Positions 60,541 to 64,000 of a DNA stretch of 64,000 nucleotides are shown here, piece by piece; positions within the stretch are counted from its first letter, which is position 1; the number at the start of each line of letters is the position of its first letter. Where the stretch lies: assembly GCF_031432425.1 (NCBI RefSeq), contig NZ_JAVKPH010000006.1, forward strand, positions 135,670 to 199,669, given 5' to 3'. The translations under genes were made by a program, and so were the position numbers. Under the pieces are notes generated by a model. The model ran no database searches. It had not been told where the DNA came from and saw only the letters and a list, made by a program, of their open reading frames with translations. Source of the DNA: Ruixingdingia sedimenti. GTDB lineage: Bacteria; Pseudomonadota; Alphaproteobacteria; Rhodobacterales; Rhodobacteraceae.

Positions 60541-60603
60541 GCGGGGGGTACAACCCCCCGCACCCCCTGCGGCCGGCGGAATGTTTCCGGCAGGATGAAG
60601 CCT
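60541..60603 (+). repeat. Hairpin and intergenic repeat, copy 16, inside the operon
   Basis: GCGGGGGGT-ACA-ACCCCCCGC (60541-60561) is a perfect 9-bp hairpin, followed by GGCCGGCGGAATGTTTCC and GGCAGGATGAAG, a decayed copy of the repeat. It separates the ATPase and the next gene of the same strand and may reduce read-through or set mRNA stability. Confidence 0.65.
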
Positions 60604-60623
60604 GCAACCTTCCGGGGGGCGGC

Positions 60624-62000
60624 ATGCGGCGGCTGATCGAAAAGGGCCTGATGTTCGGCAACCTTGTCGAGGTGTCCTCGCCCGCGCTGGTCGAGCGTTA
60701 CAACCGCGCGCTGAAGCATCTGACCGGCAGGACCACGGCGCTGGCGGATTTCCACGTCGACATTTCCGGCTATTCGCCCGAGATCGGGGACGAACTGGGC
60801 GATGACCTCTACCTCAACCCCAATGGCTGCAACCGGCAGTTCATCCTGCTGACCACGGCGCAGAAATCGGCGCCGCTGCTGCATGCGAAGTTTTCCACCT
60901 CGCGCGGGATCCTGCGGCAGTTCATCGCCGCGAACGAGCCGCAGCTTTTCGCCCTGACCGCGCGGGATGCGGTGGCGGGCGAGTTGCAGAACACCGTCTA
61001 CGAACTGTCGAACCCGGCCCGCCTGTTCGACATCCGCCGCATCACCATCGAGGCCGACACGATCGGCGGCCATGTCGCCGATGCGGCGAAGCTGGCGAAG
61101 CTGATCGAGCGGTTCCGGGCAGAACCCGACGGCTGGCGCGACGATGTGCTGGTCGCGGAAATGCTGGTGCTGGCGCAGAAGACCGGCGACGTGACGCGGG
61201 TGCCGGTCAGCCTGCCGGCGATGGGGTTCGAACAGCCGAACTTCTGGACGGCGCATTTCGGCGGCATCTACATCTTCCGCGGGGTGGAACATCCGGCCGC
61301 GATCACGGTGGCGCCGCCCTCGGCCCTCGGACCGCTGCCCATCGCGCAGGTGATGGGGCTGACGCAGCGCAACCACATCGCCGACTGGCTGGAACGCAAC
61401 CGGCTGGTGGAAAGCATCGTGGAGGCGCGCGGGGTGAACACCGCGGCGCTCTTGCGCCAGAAGATGGACTTCATCCTGGTGGATGCGGCGGAATCGCTCG
61501 GCCTCGATCTGGGGCAGGCGACGCGGGCCGACCTGCGGGGGATCGCGCGGCGGCTGGGATCGGCGCTGCCGGATGAATTCAGGGGGCTGGCGGACCTGCT
61601 GCGCTGGGTCGAGGCCGGGGGCGACTGGCCGCGCATCAGTTCCGAACACCCGGCCTATTTCTACACGCTGCGCGCCCGGTCGGGGCCGGACCGCGATCTG
61701 GTCAACATGCTGCTGTCGGAACTGTCGCCGCTGGACATCCGGCAGTTGTTCATCTGCCACAAGGAAAAGTTCTACGCCGATTACGCCCGCTGGTCGGATG
61801 TGAAGCGCGGCTATGTGGCGGATTTCCTGGAACGCGAATACAAGATCGACAAGGCCGGCGCGCGCGCGGCGCTGTTCGGCCCCGAACCCGCGATGGACGA
61901 GGCCCCGCGCCCCGCGCCGCGCCCGGCCGTGCCGCCGCAGGGGCTGGTGGATATCGTCGGCCCCTGGGGGGCGGTGCAACGGAAAGGAGGGCGGGGCTGA
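60624..62000 (+). CDS. Large uncharacterised protein (DUF6638-like)
   Basis: 458 aa, soluble. N-terminus MRRLIEKGLMFGNLVEVSSP; other notable segments YSPEIGDELGDDLYLNPNGC, FWTAHFGGIYIFRGVEHPA and FICHKEKFYADYARWSDVKR. A Pro-rich tail (PRPAPRPAVPPQG) ends it. I recall the DUF number from Rhodobacterales annotation and am not certain of it. No catalytic motif seen. The start follows GGGGGGC; its stop overlaps the next ATG (TGATG). Confidence 0.78.
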   Translation: MRRLIEKGLMFGNLVEVSSPALVERYNRALKHLTGRTTALADFHVDISGYSPEIGDELGDDLYLNPNGCNRQFILLTTAQKSAPLLHAKFSTSRGILRQFIAANEPQLFALTARDAVAGELQNTVYELSNPARLFDIRRITIEADTIGGHVADAAKLAKLIERFRAEPDGWRDDVLVAEMLVLAQKTGDVTRVPVSLPAMGFEQPNFWTAHFGGIYIFRGVEHPAAITVAPPSALGPLPIAQVMGLTQRNHIADWLERNRLVESIVEARGVNTAALLRQKMDFILVDAAESLGLDLGQATRADLRGIARRLGSALPDEFRGLADLLRWVEAGGDWPRISSEHPAYFYTLRARSGPDRDLVNMLLSELSPLDIRQLFICHKEKFYADYARWSDVKRGYVADFLEREYKIDKAGARAALFGPEPAMDEAPRPAPRPAVPPQGLVDIVGPWGAVQRKGGRG

Positions 62001-62263
62001 TGGGCTATATCCGGCTGGCGATCCTCGGGCTGGTCGGCCTGACGGTGGTCTATGTGCTCGTCTCGCTCTACTCTGCCTCCGTCCGGCGCGAAAGGCTCGA
62101 GGACCGGTGGGAGGCAGAGGGGCGCCCGGGCGACCGCGACGCCTATGTGGAACGGGGGATGCAGGCCTATCGCAAGTCCTTTCGCCGCAAGCTGATCGTG
62201 CTTGTCTATGTCATCCCGATCATCGCCGTCACGGTGCTGGTCTATCTGCTCAACTTCACCTGA
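62000..62263 (+). CDS. Small membrane protein with two helices
   Basis: 87 aa. Two hydrophobic segments (LAILGLVGLTVVYVLVSLY and LIVLVYVIPIIAVTVLVYLL) around a charged loop (RRERLEDRWEAEGRPGDRDA). Start overlaps the previous stop and the gene ends 7 bp before the DUF1523 start. Likely anchors the operon products to the membrane. Confidence 0.8.
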   Translation: MGYIRLAILGLVGLTVVYVLVSLYSASVRRERLEDRWEAEGRPGDRDAYVERGMQAYRKSFRRKLIVLVYVIPIIAVTVLVYLLNFT

Positions 62264-62270
62264 GGCCGCC

Positions 62271-62948
62271 ATGCGTTACGTGAAATGGACCCTGATCGCG
62301 CTGCTGGCGCTGCTGGTCTTCGCCTTCTTCCACTATACGCTGCCGCAGCGCGATATCGTGCGGATCGTCGGCACCCATACGCAGCGGATGGATCTGGGCG
62401 AGAACGCGTGGTTCTTCGCCGCGCCCGATGTGGGCACCTCCACCACCACCGCCGGCAGCCGCGACATCAAGTTCATCGAGACGATGAGCCCCAGGGGCCG
62501 CCCGATGGTCTACCGCAACGAGGATACCGGGTGGAGCTGGCCGCCCTATTTCAAGGTCAACAGCTTCAACCTCCAGACCCAGGCCGGCGATCTGGTATCC
62601 ACCGCGCAGAGCCCCCGATGGGTCGCGATCACCCATTACGGCTGGCGCAACGAGTTCTTCTCGATCTTCCCCAACGCGGTGGCGGTGCGCGAGGTCTCGG
62701 GCCCCGACGCGACGCTCATCCCTTGGGTGAATATCGTCATCCTGACGCTGCTGGCCCTGGCGATCCTGATGATCTGGCGCATGCTGGCGCAGTTCCGCGA
62801 ACGGATGATCGACCCGGTGATCGAGGATGTGGGCGACGCGCTCGACCGTGCCGACGAACGCGCCGACCGCGCCCGCGACCGCGCGCGGGGGGCCTGGGGG
62901 CGGTTCACCGGCTGGCTCGGCACGTGGCGGGGGCGCCCGCGGCGCTGA
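62271..62948 (+). CDS. DUF1523 membrane protein
   Basis: 225 aa. A membrane helix at ~5-25 (WTLIALLALLVFAFFHYTL), a periplasmic-looking beta-rich region, and a second helix at ~155-175 (IPWVNIVILTLLALAILMIW), then a charged helical tail (DALDRADERADRARDRARGA). Matches DUF1523, found in Rhodobacterales. It ends the operon; a 60-bp gap with a new ribosome site follows. Confidence 0.85.
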   Translation: MRYVKWTLIALLALLVFAFFHYTLPQRDIVRIVGTHTQRMDLGENAWFFAAPDVGTSTTTAGSRDIKFIETMSPRGRPMVYRNEDTGWSWPPYFKVNSFNLQTQAGDLVSTAQSPRWVAITHYGWRNEFFSIFPNAVAVREVSGPDATLIPWVNIVILTLLALAILMIWRMLAQFRERMIDPVIEDVGDALDRADERADRARDRARGAWGRFTGWLGTWRGRPRR

Positions 62949-63008
62949 GCCGGCGTTTCCCTTTCCCGCGGGATGCGCTATGTGCAGGCAGACCCAGAGG
63001 GATGCGCC

Positions 63009-63221
63009 ATGCTGCTGAATGACCCGATGTTCATCCTTGCCGCCGTGGCGGCGCTTGTCGTGCTGGCCATCCTGATGGTCGGCATCGGCGGCTTCGCCAA
63101 GGGGGGCGAGTTCAACCGCAAACATGCCAACCGCCTCATGCGCTACCGGATTGCGGCGCAGGCGGTGGCGGTGGCGCTGATCGTCGCCTTCGCCTACTGG
63201 CGTTCCACGAAAGGATTCTAG
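63009..63221 (+). CDS. Twin-transmembrane small protein (HIG1-like)
   Basis: 70 aa. Two helices (MFILAAVAALVVLAILMVGI and AAQAVAVALIVAFAYW) joined by a basic loop FNRKHANRLMRYR, the layout of alphaproteobacterial twin-TM proteins related to HIG1, which bind respiratory oxidases in mitochondria. The stop directly abuts the ATG of the next gene. Role here is inferred. Confidence 0.85.
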   Translation: MLLNDPMFILAAVAALVVLAILMVGIGGFAKGGEFNRKHANRLMRYRIAAQAVAVALIVAFAYWRSTKGF

Positions 63222-63794
63222 ATGGTCGTCCTGTCCCGGATTTACACCCGCACCGGCGATGCCGGGCAGACCGCGCTCGGCGATGGCACGCGCGTGGGCA
63301 AGCAATCGGCCCGCGTGCAGGCCTATGGCACGGTGGACGAGACGAACGCGACCGTGGGCCTGGCCCGCCTGCATGCCGGGGAAGAGATGGACGCCGCGCT
63401 GGCGCGGATTTCCAACGACCTGTTCGATCTGGGCGCCGACCTCTGCCGCCCGGGGATGGATCGCGACGCAGAGGCCGAATATCCCCCCCTGCGCATCATC
63501 GCCACCCAGGTCGCGCGGCTGGAGGCGGAAATCGACGCGATGAACACGCGGCTGACGCCCCTGCGCAGTTTCATCCTGCCCGGCGGCAGCGCGCTGGCCG
63601 CGCATCTGCATCTTTGCCGCACCGTCTGCCGGCGGGCCGAACGGCTGGCCGTCGATCTGGCGGCGGCGGAACCCGTGAACCCCGAGGCGGTGAAATACCT
63701 CAACCGGCTCAGCGACTGGTTCTTCGTCGCCGGGCGCATCGCCAACAATGACGGCGCCGACGACGTGCTCTGGGTGCCCGGGCTCACCCGCTGA
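63222..63794 (+). CDS. pduO: Cob(I)yrinic acid a,c-diamide adenosyltransferase, PduO type
   Basis: 190 aa. Adds the adenosyl group to cob(I)alamin. Family motifs: YTRTGDAGQTALGDGTRVGK, VQAYGTVDETNATVGLAR, FILPGGSALAAHLHLCRTVC and CRRAERLAVDLA...LNRLSDWFFVAGR. Directly after the twin-TM gene. An adjacent etfB suits roles in coenzyme-B12-linked catabolism, an arrangement common in Rhodobacterales. Confidence 0.95.
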   Translation: MVVLSRIYTRTGDAGQTALGDGTRVGKQSARVQAYGTVDETNATVGLARLHAGEEMDAALARISNDLFDLGADLCRPGMDRDAEAEYPPLRIIATQVARLEAEIDAMNTRLTPLRSFILPGGSALAAHLHLCRTVCRRAERLAVDLAAAEPVNPEAVKYLNRLSDWFFVAGRIANNDGADDVLWVPGLTR

Positions 63795-63908
63795 GCCGGA
63801 ATGCCGCATCGGGGGCGCGTTTTGCGGTTGTCCCTGACAGAACTTTGAAGCTAACAGCAGGGCGCGGGCAATTTTCTGTCCGGTCCATATCCGAAGGAGA
63901 GCCGGCTC

Positions 63909-64000
63909 ATGAGGGTTTTGGTCCCTGTGAAGCGAGTTATTGACTACAACGTTAAGGTGCGTGTTCGTGCGGATGGGGGTGGAGTTGATCTGTCGAACGT
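63909..64000 (+). CDS. etfB: Electron transfer flavoprotein beta subunit, 3' end cut off
   Basis: The first 30 codons only: MRVLVPVKRVIDYNVKVRVR then ADGGGVDLSN, the N-terminus of EtfB. ATG at 63909 after AAGGAGAGCCGGCTC. Probably followed by etfA outside the window. Confidence 0.93.
   Translation, partial: MRVLVPVKRVIDYNVKVRVRADGGGVDLSN

Overview
The window is 64 kb of very GC-rich, densely packed chromosome from an alphaproteobacterium, most likely a Rhodobacterales member of the Rhodobacter/Paracoccus kind. Evidence is the FtsY-YciB pair, the hflK-hflC-DUF2065-degP run, a SAM-II riboswitch on metZ, an Irr/ICE-type iron box on bacterioferritin, the run twin-TM protein - PduO-type adenosyltransferase - etfB at the right edge, and a dispersed intergenic repeat that I associate, from memory, with this order. 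Many adjacent genes overlap by ATGA or GTGA. I saw no transposase, prophage, rRNA or CRISPR array. One tRNA gene is present, and it is for selenocysteine.

Positions 1-32 kb are mostly housekeeping. They carry a cut-off pseudoprotease, trkH, folE2, two GST-like genes, metZ under a SAM-II riboswitch, an alpha/beta hydrolase, yciB-ftsY, an AlkB-like membrane monooxygenase, xseA, purD, a 2Fe-2S ferredoxin, a peptidoglycan-binding lipoprotein, degP, DUF2065, hflC-hflK, gor, rpiA, an EamA exporter, a thiamine pyrophosphokinase, a large acidic repeat protein of unknown function, DUF2842, a quinone-reductase-like flavoprotein, purA, secG and pyrG.

Positions 32.3-38.2 kb form an iron island: imelysin, bfd, bfr, di-haem oxidoreductase, second imelysin, DUF1513. 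An exact ICE-type palindrome lies before bfr, and inverted repeats sharing a TTTCCGAY half-site lie before the two other transcription units. Positions 38.2-43.8 kb hold a complete dipeptide/oligopeptide ABC transporter operon (dppABCDF type).

Positions 44.1-54.7 kb join selenium and sulfur functions. A thioredoxin-reductase-like flavoprotein lies 6 bp before the selenocysteine tRNA (selC). A tightly overlapping periplasmic sulfur operon follows (cytochrome c, two sulfide dehydrogenase flavoproteins, a YeeE/SoxT-type transporter, SoxY, SoxZ), then selB-selA and selD. The selA and selD promoters share a 15-bp dyad, CTATG-N5-CATAG, that looks like a common operator. No Sec-containing protein was recognised in the window, so the clients of this machinery lie elsewhere.

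Positions 56.3-62.9 kb are a six-gene operon of uncharacterised proteins: a coiled-coil protein, an unknown, an AAA+ ATPase, a large unknown and two membrane proteins. This is the best candidate for an undescribed system. The right edge returns to known genes, ending in a truncated etfB.

Across the window, 16 copies of an intergenic repeat (core CCTCCGGCGGGGATATTTA plus one of two tails) sit mainly just after gene ends, often as facing inverted pairs between convergent genes.
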